64,000 nucleotides of DNA from Alteromonadaceae bacterium (GCA_014872785.1 WKFJ01000036.1:186001-250000), one strand, 5' to 3'; numbered from the stretch's first letter, positions 11,147-22,726 are shown. Notes: generated by a model not told the origin, from the sequence alone. A program made the numbers and translations.

Positions 11147-13087
11147 ATGCGTCGTATCCTGAATAACCTGATGCGTTTTGTCGTAATAAGTGGCTTATCT
11201 TGTATGCCCCTGGCTGGCAACGCTCAGGACAGTGAGCAACTTAAAAAATGGTTCGAACGGGCTGAACAAATCGCCCACCGACCAAACGGTAGCGAGTACA
11301 AATTTCTCAAAAAGAAACTAAAAGACTATCCGTTGTGGCCTTATATTGAACAAAAGACGTTACTTCGCTATCCCTATATTTCCAATGAAAAGAAAATCGC
11401 CAGGTTTTTAGAAAAACATTCCGGCAGTGTATTGGATAGACCCTTGCGCAAGAAATGGCTAAATCATCTCGTTCGTCAGAAGCGCTCCGATCTTTTTTTG
11501 AAGTACTATAAAGATATCAATGATACGGCGCTCAAATGCCGCTATTTAGAATTCCAAATTGCCGATGGGCAAGCAAGCGAAGTCCAATTAGATGAGCTAC
11601 AACAGCTTTGGGTGGTCGGTAAATCACAACCAAATGAGTGCGATACTGTATTTTCCAAATGGTTGCGTTCTGGAAGGCTTACCGACACCGTAGTGCTGGA
11701 CAGAATGGCGTTGGCAGCCGACGGTGGTAGTTCATCTCTCATTCCTTATTTGAAGTCATTGTTACCTGACAATAAAAAGTATTTGGGTGACCGTTGGTTG
11801 GCAATACGTCGTTCTCCGAGTCGATTGACGAAATTCAGTAAATTTACCGGGGAGTTCCCTGAGCAGGAAGCAAGAATACTGACCTATGGATTACAGCGAT
11901 TAATTTGGCGCAGTCCAGATTTAGCATTAAAAACCTGGTCAAAGGCTTTGAAAGAGTTTCAGTTTTCAACTGCACAAAAACAATCTATCGCGAGAAAGTT
12001 TGCCATTGCACTGGCGGCAAAAAATCACAAGCAAGCCAATAAATGGTTGGAAAAAGCCACTATTGCAACAAGCGATGAAGAATTATTTCGTTGGTATTTA
12101 ACACAAATCTTAAGAGAACAAGACTGGCATAAGGTACAAGAAATAATCAGAGTAAACCCAGAGCTGCTCGATGAGGAATTGATTTATCCGTACTGGCAAG
12201 CGCGTTCTTATGAAGCTCTAGGTAAAAAAGACGTTGCAGATGCAATGTTTCTTGATTTAGCTAAACAACGTCATTACTACGGTTTTTTAGCCAGTGGTAA
12301 ACAGGATAAAGATATAAGCTTGGTCAACAAGCCACTAGTACCAAACCAAGCCTCACGTGATGCGGTAATGGCTATCCCAGCTGTGCAGCGCGCAAAAGCC
12401 TTCTTGGAGCTTGGACGAAAAGCCTCTGCTCGTAGAGAGTGGCGCGACTATCGGCGCTCGGCGAATAAAACTCAAATGTCTATCGCCGCGGTTTTGGCGA
12501 GTGAGTGGGAATGGCATGACCAAGCGATTCATACATTTTCTGACTCAGGTTACTTGGATGATGTGAAACGACGTTTTCCATTGGCATATAAAAATGATCT
12601 CGTCAAAAACGCGAAACAAGTTGGAATTGAACCTGCCTGGGCGTTTGCGATCACGCGCCGAGAGAGTTCATTTTTGGAAGACGCACATTCAAGTGCGGGT
12701 GCCAGGGGGTTAATGCAACTGCTTCCTTCCACGGTTAATTATATGGAGAAGAAAAAGCACAAACGGAAAAGGCTTTATAACGCTCAATTTAATGTTGAGA
12801 TGGGTACCAAATACATGCGTTATTTAATGGATAAAATGGACAACAATCCGGTTTTGGTAACAGCGTCTTATAACGCTGGCTGGCGTCGTGTTAGAGATTG
12901 GGTGCCCAAAGAAGATTCGTTACCACTTGATGTGTGGGTGGAAACTATCCCTTTCAAAGAAACGCGTAATTACGTAAAAGCTGTTCTTGCCTACAAACAA
13001 ATCTATCAGCAACAGTTGGGCGGTGATGAAAACTACTTTGTAGATTATGCCAATATGTTGATTGGGGATACTCAACCCACTTTGTAG
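11147..13087 (+). CDS. slt: Soluble lytic murein transglycosylase
   Basis: 646 residues, the size of Slt70. A signal peptide (about 1-26, ending GNAQD) precedes an alpha-superhelical U-shaped domain rich in paired helices (about 30-450) and the C-terminal lysozyme-like catalytic domain. There ITRRESSFLEDAHSSAGARGLMQLLPST carries the catalytic Glu and the GLMQ motif, and SYNAGWRRV is also typical. It cleaves MurNAc-GlcNAc bonds with 1,6-anhydro product formation in the periplasm. It is divergent from fadB. Confidence 0.95.
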   Translation: MRRILNNLMRFVVISGLSCMPLAGNAQDSEQLKKWFERAEQIAHRPNGSEYKFLKKKLKDYPLWPYIEQKTLLRYPYISNEKKIARFLEKHSGSVLDRPLRKKWLNHLVRQKRSDLFLKYYKDINDTALKCRYLEFQIADGQASEVQLDELQQLWVVGKSQPNECDTVFSKWLRSGRLTDTVVLDRMALAADGGSSSLIPYLKSLLPDNKKYLGDRWLAIRRSPSRLTKFSKFTGEFPEQEARILTYGLQRLIWRSPDLALKTWSKALKEFQFSTAQKQSIARKFAIALAAKNHKQANKWLEKATIATSDEELFRWYLTQILREQDWHKVQEIIRVNPELLDEELIYPYWQARSYEALGKKDVADAMFLDLAKQRHYYGFLASGKQDKDISLVNKPLVPNQASRDAVMAIPAVQRAKAFLELGRKASARREWRDYRRSANKTQMSIAAVLASEWEWHDQAIHTFSDSGYLDDVKRRFPLAYKNDLVKNAKQVGIEPAWAFAITRRESSFLEDAHSSAGARGLMQLLPSTVNYMEKKKHKRKRLYNAQFNVEMGTKYMRYLMDKMDNNPVLVTASYNAGWRRVRDWVPKEDSLPLDVWVETIPFKETRNYVKAVLAYKQIYQQQLGGDENYFVDYANMLIGDTQPTL

Positions 13088-13171
13088 AGCAACTGTAAAG
13101 CCTTCTAGTCTATTGTTTTTCCCCGGATTTCTTGGTGGCAAGCCGGGCATATGATAATTTATTGGCATTAA

Positions 13172-14509
<1,338 letters not shown>

Positions 14510-14517
14510 ACCTATAT

Positions 14518-14544
14518 GAAGACGATTACTAGTTAATCGTCTTC
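14518..14544. terminator. Hairpin between converging pepQ and metJ
   Basis: Eleven-base perfect stem GAAGACGATTA / TAATCGTCTTC around a short loop, placed between converging genes and overlapping the last codons of metJ. There is no long T run, so termination strength is uncertain. Confidence 0.55.
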
Positions 14545-14844
14545 GTACTCAATACCCATTTGTCGCATTATTTCTCTTGCTGCATGCGGGATTTTCTCAT
14601 CGTTGTCTTTGCCGAGATCTGAATCATCTGGTAGTGGCTGTCCAGTAAAGGCGTGCAAGAAAGCTTCGCACAGCAATTCCGAATTGGTAGCGTGCTTCAA
14701 ATTATTTATTTGGCGTCTGGTTCGCTCGTCAGTCAACACTTGCAATACTTTCAACGGTATCGACACCGTTATTTTCTTTACTTGTTCACTCTTTTTCCCG
14801 TGTTCTGCATAGGGGTGTATGTATTTGCCGTTCCAGTCTGCCAT
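14533..14844 (-). CDS. metJ: Methionine repressor MetJ
   Basis: 103 residues, close to the 105 of E. coli MetJ. The ribbon-helix-helix segment [47 protein letters not shown] is nearly invariant in the family. MetJ uses S-adenosylmethionine as corepressor and binds tandem 8-base met boxes. It is divergent from metF, and a run of met boxes fills the space between them, so it should repress metF and probably itself. Confidence 0.97.
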   Translation of the reverse strand: MADWNGKYIHPYAEHGKKSEQVKKITVSIPLKVLQVLTDERTRRQINNLKHATNSELLCEAFLHAFTGQPLPDDSDLGKDNDEKIPHAAREIMRQMGIEYEDD

Positions 14845-14884
14845 TTTTGTGCTCTGTTCTAGTTTTTAGCTAAATTTTAAAGTG

Positions 14885-14967
14885 AATCTTCTAACAGTCA
14901 ATGTTTAGGCTTCTAAACATCTTGACGTCTAACAAAATACAAGTAATATTTAGCCGTCTATACGTCT
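14885..14967. promoter_or_regulatory. MetJ operator: tandem met boxes
   Basis: Contiguous 8-base units similar to the consensus AGACGTCT: AGGCTTCT (14907-14914), AAACATCT (14915-14922), TGACGTCT (14923-14930). After a gap come AGCCGTCT (14952-14959) and ATACGTCT (14960-14967). Weaker units AATCTTCT and AACAGTCA precede at 14885-14900. The 8-base periodicity fits cooperative side-by-side MetJ dimers over the divergent metJ/metF promoters. Confidence 0.88.
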
Positions 14968-14978
14968 ATTTATTGTGA

Positions 14979-15878
<900 letters not shown>

Positions 15879-15911
15879 GATAGAGACAAATGACCTTTTC
15901 AATTGTCTCAA

Positions 15912-16760
15912 ATGGATGCGATAAAAGCAGCGCTTAAACAATATTGGCCTTTATTGGAAAAATTCAGTAAAGGCTTTATCAAACACTTCAATGAAGATCG
16001 TCTTGCCGTCACCGCTGGCCATTTGGCCTATGTGACCTTGCTTTCCTTAGTGCCTTTTATCGTTGTTTTTTTTGCTATCTTGCAGGCATTTCCCGCGTTT
16101 GACAGTGCCAAAAGTAAACTCGAAGATTTTGTTTTTAACAATTTCGTTCCAGCCGCGGGCGACACTGTACAACAATATGTAGGTGAATTTGTTGGAAGAG
16201 CCTCTGAAATGGGGGCGATCAGTATCATGGCACTGGTAGTCGTGGCACTTTTGCTGATTTCCAATGTAGATAAAACCCTCAACCAAATCTGGCGTACGGC
16301 AATTCAGCGGCGCCCCATTTTTACTTTCGCGATCTATTGGATGGTGCTTACACTTGGACCATTATTGGTAGGCACTAGTTTGGCAATGACATCTTATCTA
16401 GTAGCACTGCAATCTTTTGCCGATGAATATACACCAGGACTGGGTACACTATTTTTCAAATTTACGCCGTTTTTTATTTCTTGTGGCGTCTACTTCTTAC
16501 TTTATATGGTGGTGCCAAATAAAAATGTAAAAGCCAAACACGCGCTGGCAGGTGCAGTGTTTGCCGCACTGCTGTTTGAACTAGGTAAGAAAGGTTTCTC
16601 TATTTATGTGACGAGCTTCGATAGTTACCAAGTCATCTATGGTGCTCTGGCGGCGGTGCCCATTTTATTTGTGTGGGTGTATGTATCTTGGTTAATCGTG
16701 CTATCTGGAGCGGTATTCACCGTGCAAATAGAGGAACTTTGGAAAGTAGAAAACGACTAG
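15912..16760 (+). CDS. yihY: YihY/BrkB-family inner-membrane protein
   Basis: About 282 residues with six predicted membrane segments and the family signature GHLAYVTLLSLVPFIVVFFAIL near the N-terminus, plus SWLIVLSGAVFTVQ near the C-terminus. The ATG at 15912 is preferred over a TTG three codons upstream, though no clear ribosome-binding site is seen for either. The family was once called RNase BN; that activity belongs to another protein, and the role is unsettled. It follows metF by 33 bases and may be read through from it. Confidence 0.88.
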   Translation: MDAIKAALKQYWPLLEKFSKGFIKHFNEDRLAVTAGHLAYVTLLSLVPFIVVFFAILQAFPAFDSAKSKLEDFVFNNFVPAAGDTVQQYVGEFVGRASEMGAISIMALVVVALLLISNVDKTLNQIWRTAIQRRPIFTFAIYWMVLTLGPLLVGTSLAMTSYLVALQSFADEYTPGLGTLFFKFTPFFISCGVYFLLYMVVPNKNVKAKHALAGAVFAALLFELGKKGFSIYVTSFDSYQVIYGALAAVPILFVWVYVSWLIVLSGAVFTVQIEELWKVEND

Positions 16761-16771
16761 AGCAAAAGGGT

Positions 16772-17410
16772 CTAATTAGTTTTAATTGTTTCAATAAACT
16801 GATTTGATTGAGAAATAGCGGCATTCATTTCATCAATTAATAGCTTGATGTCATTTTTAATTTTGCCAAATTCACCTTGCAATGCGCCTATAGCGCTGGC
16901 GTTTAGGTTATGTTTTAAATAGAGCACATTGTCGTTGAGCGCGACCAGAATGGGATCCATCTTTTCAACAGAACGCTTCATGGCTTTGACTAGCTTTTGA
17001 TAGTTGCGCTCTGTCTGAGCTAGTTTTTTTGCACTATCTCGACGTAGCTTCTCATTACTATACTGTTCCAGCTCCTCACGCCACTCGTCGAAAAGCGCCT
17101 CGGCAACAGATTCTACCTTGCCAACTCGACTAGTCAGGAGTTCCGCGCTTTCCATGCTTGCTTCGTATTGGTCTTTGATATTGTCGTAGTTTTTTTGCAG
17201 ATCACCACCGTCAAACTCAATGAGGCTAGTGAGTTCTTCCAGTGCCGAGGAAAATTGTTGTTGAGCGTCTTCCTGAGCATCGCTAACCGCCTCTACACGA
17301 TCAACGAGGATTTCTCTCTTCTCTACTCCCAATTTTTCCCAAACCGAATAGTAAGTGCTTTGACAGCCGCCCAGGGCTAATAAGAGAAACGTAATGCTCA
17401 GAAACTTCAT
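16772..17410 (-). CDS. DUF2959 lipoprotein
   Basis: 212 residues with a lipoprotein signal: a short basic start, a hydrophobic stretch and the lipobox LGGC with Cys at about residue 16. The rest is long, highly charged and helical (coiled-coil-like), consistent with DUF2959. Probably attached to an envelope membrane. Just downstream of a small membrane protein on the same strand (13 bases), so likely cotranscribed. Function unknown. Confidence 0.85.
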   Translation of the reverse strand: MKFLSITFLLLALGGCQSTYYSVWEKLGVEKREILVDRVEAVSDAQEDAQQQFSSALEELTSLIEFDGGDLQKNYDNIKDQYEASMESAELLTSRVGKVESVAEALFDEWREELEQYSNEKLRRDSAKKLAQTERNYQKLVKAMKRSVEKMDPILVALNDNVLYLKHNLNASAIGALQGEFGKIKNDIKLLIDEMNAAISQSNQFIETIKTN

Positions 17411-17423
17411 GTTTAGCTACCTT

Positions 17424-17657
17424 TTAATCGCTGCCTTTGTATTTCGCTGCGTCAATAATAGCCCACAGGTGCACAATGGCGCCAACGAACCACATGAAAA
17501 AGAATATGACAGTCGCGGCCAATGCATAACTTACGGCAGTAATGACAAAAAACAGCAACGCTGGAAAGATGCGGCCTTGTACCAATTGACCTAATCCAGG
17601 TATAAAAAAACTACAAATTGCGGCGATAACATTACCACCTGAGCCTTGTCCAGCCAT
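17424..17657 (-). CDS. Small TM2-like membrane protein
   Basis: 77 residues with two or three hydrophobic segments (about 10-25, 30-50, 52-66), a FIPGLGQLVQGR turn resembling the PGLG-Q---GR loop of TM2-type proteins, and a Lys-rich C-terminus. A good ribosome-binding site (AGGAG) precedes the ATG. It lies upstream of the DUF2959 lipoprotein in the same orientation. No function can be assigned. Confidence 0.75.
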   Translation of the reverse strand: MAGQGSGGNVIAAICSFFIPGLGQLVQGRIFPALLFFVITAVSYALAATVIFFFMWFVGAIVHLWAIIDAAKYKGSD

Positions 17658-17818
17658 AGAGCTTCTCCTGTTGTTTCAGTGATTCAAAGCTACTGTATTA
17701 ATCTATTGATGACAAGGTTCATTTAGTAAACCCGTGTAAGTAATAGTGAGTAGATGTGTTTCTTGAAATCATTACAATGATCTCACAAGACATAGTAAAT
17801 TGAGAATAAGGAAGGTAT

Positions 17819-18256
17819 ATGATTGCTTTAATCCAGCGTGTTACCTCCGCTAGCGTGAGTGTTGATGAAGAGGTCGTTGGCGAAATAGGCGAAGGAATAT
17901 TGGTGCTCTTAGGTGTTGAGCAAGGCGATACGGCAGAGAAAGCTGCAAAACTTGCTAAGAAAATACTCTCTTATCGAATTTTCTCTGATGAGAATGACAA
18001 AATGAATTTAAATGTTACCCAAGTTGCAGGGAGTATTTTAGCGGTATCTCAATTTACGCTAGTGGCTGATACTAAAAAGGGCAATCGCCCGAGTTTTTCA
18101 GGTGCCGGCTCGCCAGAGCTTGGTTTAGAACTTTACCCTCAGTTTGTAAAAGAAATCCGAGCTACAGGTACAACATGTGAAACTGGCAAATTTGCAGCTG
18201 ATATGCAGGTAAGTTTGGTCAACAATGGCCCCGTTACGTTCTGGCTGCAAGTTTAA
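17819..18256 (+). CDS. dtd: D-aminoacyl-tRNA deacylase
   Basis: 145 residues, exactly the bacterial DTD length. The start [16 protein letters not shown], the [17 protein letters not shown] motif and the C-terminal [11 protein letters not shown] containing the Gly-Pro cross-subunit motif are all present. It removes D-amino acids from mischarged tRNA. AAGGA (about 17810-17814) precedes the ATG. Confidence 0.97.
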   Translation: MIALIQRVTSASVSVDEEVVGEIGEGILVLLGVEQGDTAEKAAKLAKKILSYRIFSDENDKMNLNVTQVAGSILAVSQFTLVADTKKGNRPSFSGAGSPELGLELYPQFVKEIRATGTTCETGKFAADMQVSLVNNGPVTFWLQV

Positions 18257-18267
18257 AAATACTTGTG

Positions 18268-18711
18268 CTAATTGTCAGAAATGACGGCGGGTAGGGTTTT
18301 ACGGCTGACCTCCGATAAAATCATCATAGTGTTGGATTCACCGATAGATGATAACTCCTCTAGAAACGCATCTAGTGTCTTCATCGATAGGATAGCAATT
18401 TTGCATATGAAAGCGGCTTCTCCGGTTACGTTGTAACACTCGATGATTTCGCTGCGCTGTTTGGCAAATGCTATAAAAAGGGGTTCTTTGCCGGCAAACA
18501 CCTTAACCTGTACCATCGCTTCAATTGGATAGCCCAACTCGGTGATATCTACTCTGGCGTGATAGCCTGAAATTATGTTTTGTTCTTCTAATCGTCTAAC
18601 CCGCTCAGCGACGGCAGGAGCCGATAAGTGGACTTGCTTGGCGAGCTCAGAAATAGAAATGCGAGCATTTGCTTGCAATATCTCAATAATGTTGGCGTTT
18701 ATTTTGTCCAT
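18268..18711 (-). CDS. Lrp/AsnC-family transcriptional regulator
   Basis: 147 residues. An N-terminal winged helix-turn-helix (NIIEILQANARISISELAKQVHLSAPAVAERVRRLEEQ) is followed by a RAM/ACT-like effector domain with VDITELGYPIEAMVQVKVFAG. It is divergent from an aminotransferase and an ornithine-cyclodeaminase-like gene, the classic arrangement for a local Lrp-type regulator responding to an amino acid substrate of its neighbours. A possible Lrp box lies between them. Confidence 0.92.
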   Translation of the reverse strand: MDKINANIIEILQANARISISELAKQVHLSAPAVAERVRRLEEQNIISGYHARVDITELGYPIEAMVQVKVFAGKEPLFIAFAKQRSEIIECYNVTGEAAFICKIAILSMKTLDAFLEELSSIGESNTMMILSEVSRKTLPAVISDN

Positions 18712-18744
18712 ATCAGCTTTTGTAAGATAAAGCGTTAAATTCCG

Positions 18745-18759
18745 CAGAATATTAAGTTT
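18745..18759. promoter_or_regulatory. Possible Lrp-type box
   Basis: The 15 bases at 18745-18759 match the E. coli Lrp consensus (YAGHAWATTWTDCTR) at about 12 of 15 positions. The site lies between the divergent regulator and aminotransferase genes. Related regulators differ in specificity, so this is tentative. Confidence 0.35.
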
Positions 18760-18847
18760 TGTCCCCTGATTTCCTTTCTTTATAAATGTTGCAATCTATT
18801 TAAGCAAAATACAATGGAATGAATAATATTAGAAGAAAGGCAACGTC

Positions 18848-19972
18848 ATGGAAATCCAAGAATTCTCGCTCGAACGTATACAATCATTGTATGAAAACTT
18901 AGTTGAATTGAATTTATCTGACAGTGGTGTGCACCCATATAAATTAAAAGAACTATTAACTGCCGAGCAGTTGCAACAGCTCGCCGATTTAGAGCTTGGT
19001 TACGGCTGGACTAACGGAAGTACACAGCTTCGTCAAAGCATTGCGAATCTTTACCCGGGAAAGTGCGCAGATAACGTTATAGTGACAAACGGTTCAGCTG
19101 AAGCCAATTTCTTGATGGCAATGAGCCTTCTCAAAGAGGGGGATGAGCTCATTGTAATAGTGCCAAATTATATGCAGATTGCGGGTTGGGCGCGTGCCAT
19201 GGGGGTAAGGGTACATGAAGTTGCACTGGTGGAGGAGCAAGGTTGGTTACCAGACTTAGACAAGCTACAGGAGGTTGTTTCTGACAAAACCAAAATACTC
19301 ACTATCTGCCATCCAAACAATCCAACGGGTTCAACGTTGCCACTTGAACAAATACAACAGCTTGCTGACTTTGCTAAACAATACGATATTTATATACACG
19401 CTGACGAAGTCTATAAAGGTGCGGAGTTTGACGGCAATGAGCTACCAAGTTTCGCTGATGTTTATGACAAGACAATCATTACCAGTGGCTTGTCTAAGGC
19501 AATGGCTATGCCAGGGTTGAGGATTGGGTGGTTGGTTGGTCTTCCTGACGATATCTATTTAGCGTGGCAACGAAAAGACTACACCAGTATTACGACGGGC
19601 GCCGTTAGTGAGTATGTAGCGAATATCGTGCTCGAGCCTGATTTTAGAAAAAAGGTATTGCAGCGCAGTAAAGATTATCTCATGGCAAACTTAGCCTTAC
19701 TGCAAGAGTGGGCCGCGCAAAATAGTGATTGGATTTCGTTTGTCCCTCCAAAAGCGGGGGGAATGGCGTTTCTAAAATATCGGCTACCTATCAATTCTAC
19801 AGAGCTTGCACATGAGTTTAGAAACGAATTGAGTGTACTCATACTTCCCGGTGATGTGTATGGCTTAGATGGCTATTTTCGAGTGGGTATAGGGGCACCC
19901 ACAGACCATTTGCAAGAAGGGTTATCTAGAATTAGTCATTATGTAAGAACACATCATCTTGATAAAAGGTAG
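18848..19972 (+). CDS. Class I/II PLP-dependent aminotransferase
   Basis: 374 residues of the fold type I family. TNGSAEANFLMAMSLL is the phosphate-binding region, CHPNNPTGSTL carries the conserved Asn-Pro, DEVYKGAEF the PLP-ring Asp and Tyr, and SGLSKAMAMPGLRIGWLVG the Schiff-base Lys and the Arg for the substrate carboxylate. AGAAAGG precedes the ATG. It is followed five bases later by an ornithine-cyclodeaminase-like gene, with which it forms an operon divergent from an Lrp-type regulator. I infer an amino-acid catabolic or biosynthetic pair; the substrate is unknown. Confidence 0.9.
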   Translation: MEIQEFSLERIQSLYENLVELNLSDSGVHPYKLKELLTAEQLQQLADLELGYGWTNGSTQLRQSIANLYPGKCADNVIVTNGSAEANFLMAMSLLKEGDELIVIVPNYMQIAGWARAMGVRVHEVALVEEQGWLPDLDKLQEVVSDKTKILTICHPNNPTGSTLPLEQIQQLADFAKQYDIYIHADEVYKGAEFDGNELPSFADVYDKTIITSGLSKAMAMPGLRIGWLVGLPDDIYLAWQRKDYTSITTGAVSEYVANIVLEPDFRKKVLQRSKDYLMANLALLQEWAAQNSDWISFVPPKAGGMAFLKYRLPINSTELAHEFRNELSVLILPGDVYGLDGYFRVGIGAPTDHLQEGLSRISHYVRTHHLDKR

Positions 19973-19977
19973 TCGCG

Positions 19978-20919
19978 ATGAAGCTTATCACTCGCTCTGA
20001 AATAGAATCTGTGCTCAATGTCCCAGATTTAATTGCTGGGGTTGAGGAGGCATTTACAGCATATTCGCAAGGTTTAGGTGAAGTGCCACCGGTTGCGGAG
20101 TTGCTAATGGATAATGCCGAGGTGCATATCAAGTATGGCTATATCCGAGGCGGTGAGCATTATGTGATAAAGGTGGCCTCTGGTTTTTATAACAACCCTG
20201 CCAAAGGCTTACCATCAAGTAACGGCTTAATGATGTTATTTTCGTTAGCCACTGGGCAGCCCATCTGTTTACTGCAGGATGAGGGGGTATTAACGGACTA
20301 TCGCACGGCACTCGCCGGCGCCGTTGCCGCCAAGCATTTGGCGCCTAAAAATATAACTCGAATTGGCATCGTAGGTACTGGTACACAGGCGCGTTTGCAG
20401 GCGAAATGTGTCAGCGAACAGACCGGGTGTGCTTCAGTTTCTGTGTGGGGTAGAACCAAAGATGCGGTTATCGCGTGTAAAAAAGACTTACTCGATATGA
20501 GCCTAGAGGTCAATGTGTGCGAATCTATTCCAGAGGTGTTCGCGCAATGCAATGTCGTTATTACCACTACCCCTTCACAACATGCATTAGTGTGCGCCGA
20601 CGATGTGCATCCAGGTACATTGATAGTGGCAGTAGGATCGGATACTTGTGAAAAACAGGAACTGTCTGCCGAGCTGTTGACACGAGCCAATCGATTGATT
20701 GTCGATAGCAACGTACAAAGCCAATCTCGTGGTGAGGTTTTTCAATTGAGAAAAAAAGCGCCCGAAAATACGATTCAAACAGTGGAGTTAGGGGATGTGA
20801 TCCAAGGTAATTACTCACCGGTTCGATCAGATGAAATAAGCATAGTGGATTTAACGGGTATTGCCCTTCAAGATTTGAAAATAGCCGAAACGGTTATGAG
20901 TCTAGCCGCCAATAGATAG
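19978..20919 (+). CDS. Ornithine cyclodeaminase / mu-crystallin family protein
   Basis: 313 residues. The N-terminal substrate domain has VHIKYGYIRGGEHYVIKVASGFYNN with the conserved Lys residues, and LLQDEGVLTDYRTALAGAVAAKHL includes the catalytic-type Asp. A Rossmann NAD domain begins IGIVGTGTQARLQAKCV. The family includes ornithine cyclodeaminases, alanine dehydrogenases and imino acid reductases (pyrroline-2-carboxylate reductase type), and sequence reading alone does not separate them. It is co-operonic with the aminotransferase. Confidence 0.88.
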   Translation: MKLITRSEIESVLNVPDLIAGVEEAFTAYSQGLGEVPPVAELLMDNAEVHIKYGYIRGGEHYVIKVASGFYNNPAKGLPSSNGLMMLFSLATGQPICLLQDEGVLTDYRTALAGAVAAKHLAPKNITRIGIVGTGTQARLQAKCVSEQTGCASVSVWGRTKDAVIACKKDLLDMSLEVNVCESIPEVFAQCNVVITTTPSQHALVCADDVHPGTLIVAVGSDTCEKQELSAELLTRANRLIVDSNVQSQSRGEVFQLRKKAPENTIQTVELGDVIQGNYSPVRSDEISIVDLTGIALQDLKIAETVMSLAANR

Positions 20920-20947
20920 TGCTGTTGAGCGCAATTTATTCACTTAG

Positions 20948-21694
20948 CTATTTCATCTCAATGATGTCATTAAGACTGAGTTGAAATCGTTGGGACATTG
21001 CCATGAGTGAAGCATTGTAGGGAATGTGCGAAAGCTTTTTTCTTGATGCCATGACCACTTTATTTTTAAATCCAGGCACCGAAAAAACTTTAACGGGTGC
21101 CTCCAAGATTGATTCGAGCATCTCAATAATAACTTGGTTTTCCATGGCTAGCGGATTGATTAAATTTACCACCAACACACCTTCGGGCGTCAAACTCTTA
21201 AAACAGTCTCGGTAGAATTCTTCGCGTTGTAAAAACTCCGGACTACCGGCCTGTGAAAACAAATCAATAAATGCAATATCTAGGCTTTCTTGATTTTTAA
21301 TTTCTTCTACAGCGTCGCCCAGTACTATGTTCTGCACATCGGTAGTGGGGTTAAAGAATTCATGGTAAGTACTTATGATGCTAGGTTCAAGCTCGATGCT
21401 CACCATATTGGCAGAGGGAAAGTGGTGTCCAAAGAAGCGACGCAAAGCACCACCACCTAGTCCCATCTCCAGAATATTTTTTGGCACGGGTTGATAAAAT
21501 AATGCCATAATCATGGCACTTAAATGGGGTAACACGGGGGCATAAGGTTGCTTTTTGTCCATCACTGTTTGGACAGTGTCCCCAATAGTTAACCAGCGAT
21601 ATTGTTCATTGTCAGCAATGGTTAGTTGCAAATATTCCAGTTGAATAAACTTAAGTATCTTTTGCTGTTGTTGTAATTGTTGTAGTTTGAACAC
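20948..21694 (-). CDS. Spermidine-synthase-like methyltransferase-fold protein
   Basis: 248 residues. The Rossmann-like core has ILEMGLGGGALRRFFGHHFP (motif I), VSIELEPSII and VLGDAVEEI, followed by LDIAFIDLFSQAGSPEFLQREEFYRDCFKSLTPEGVLVVNL, the order seen in spermidine synthases and their paralogues. The N-terminal beta-barrel half is short. I cannot confirm polyamine synthesis. It stands alone, convergent with the operon on its left and divergent from the YiiD-type gene on its right. Confidence 0.8.
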   Translation of the reverse strand: MFKLQQLQQQQKILKFIQLEYLQLTIADNEQYRWLTIGDTVQTVMDKKQPYAPVLPHLSAMIMALFYQPVPKNILEMGLGGGALRRFFGHHFPSANMVSIELEPSIISTYHEFFNPTTDVQNIVLGDAVEEIKNQESLDIAFIDLFSQAGSPEFLQREEFYRDCFKSLTPEGVLVVNLINPLAMENQVIIEMLESILEAPVKVFSVPGFKNKVVMASRKKLSHIPYNASLMAMSQRFQLSLNDIIEMK

Positions 21695-21754
21695 CTAGAC
21701 TACTCATGTGCGACGTACTCTAGGAACTATATCCTGATTTTATGGAAAATGTGA

Positions 21755-22663
21755 ATGTATAAAGTAGCAACGCCAGAAACGGCAGAGGAATTGGAAGCCT
21801 ATTTTAAATTTAGGTGGCAAGTACTTCGCGAACCCTTCAACTATCCGTTTGGCTCCGAAAAAGATGAATACGAAACGGTGGGCGAACACCGCATGATCTT
21901 GTTGCCTAATGGCGAGATTGTTGCCACCGGCCGGGTACATCTGAACACGCAAGAAGAGGCTCAAATTCGCCATATTGCGGTTCGTAAAGACAAAAGAAAC
22001 AAAGGACTCGGCAGCCTTATTCTCTCGGCGCTCGAAGAGGTTGCCAAAAAACACGGTGCGGTGAGAGCCGTTACCAATAGTCTTGAAACGTCAGCCGCCT
22101 TTTTTGTAGCGGCAGGCTATGAAATCGAAAAGCAAGTTGCTGAAGAGTTGGGTAAGCAGAATCGCCAACAGATGGTAAAGAAGTTAGATGTACTTTCGGC
22201 AATGAAGTTACATCCTAAGTGGTGTGAAGAGCTGCAGCGTACGTGGCATGAAACCATTCCTATATCAGAGCAAATGGGTATTGTCCTCTACCAATACACT
22301 GGCAAGACACTTGAGGCTCGAGCGTCGCTGAATAAGAATATTAACTTACACGGTACTATGTTTGCCGGAAGTATCTATTCTCTGGCTACCCTAACCGGCT
22401 GGGGAATGATTCACCTGCAGCTTAAAGAGCGCGACTTGAGTGGTGAAATCGTACTCGGTGATGGCAACATTCACTATCATAAACCTGTAACCGCACAACC
22501 AAGAGCACTGTGTAATATCGAGACATTGTCAGGTAAGTTCAGTTATGTTGAGCGCGGAAAGAAATGCCGTCTTGAATTACAAGTTGATATTAAAGACGGT
22601 GATACTGCAGTGGCTGAATTCAAAGGTGTGTATTGGATATTACCTACGAAGACTGGCAACTAG
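21755..22663 (+). CDS. yiiD: YiiD-type GNAT plus hotdog thioesterase fusion
   Basis: 302 residues with two domains. The N-terminal GNAT domain (about 1-145) has HIAVRKDKRNKGLGSLIL as the acyl-CoA site. The YiiD C-terminal hotdog domain (about 150-300) has NLHGTMFAGSIYSLATLTGWGMIHL and GDGNIHYHKPV. Co-linear with E. coli YiiD along its length. The GNAT-fold part of this family has been reported to decarboxylate malonyl-ACP to prime fatty acid synthesis; assigning that here is by homology only. A terminator follows. Confidence 0.88.
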   Translation: MYKVATPETAEELEAYFKFRWQVLREPFNYPFGSEKDEYETVGEHRMILLPNGEIVATGRVHLNTQEEAQIRHIAVRKDKRNKGLGSLILSALEEVAKKHGAVRAVTNSLETSAAFFVAAGYEIEKQVAEELGKQNRQQMVKKLDVLSAMKLHPKWCEELQRTWHETIPISEQMGIVLYQYTGKTLEARASLNKNINLHGTMFAGSIYSLATLTGWGMIHLQLKERDLSGEIVLGDGNIHYHKPVTAQPRALCNIETLSGKFSYVERGKKCRLELQVDIKDGDTAVAEFKGVYWILPTKTGN

Positions 22664-22681
22664 ATAAGGGTCACAAACAAT

Positions 22682-22709
22682 AAAAAAGCCGCTAATAAGC
22701 GGCTTTTTT
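22682..22709. terminator. Bidirectional terminator between yiiD and rpoH
   Basis: Stem AAGCCGCT / AGCGGCTT around loop AATA, flanked by A and T runs, between converging genes. Confidence 0.92.
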
Positions 22710-22726
22710 GTGTGTCGGATTCGAAC

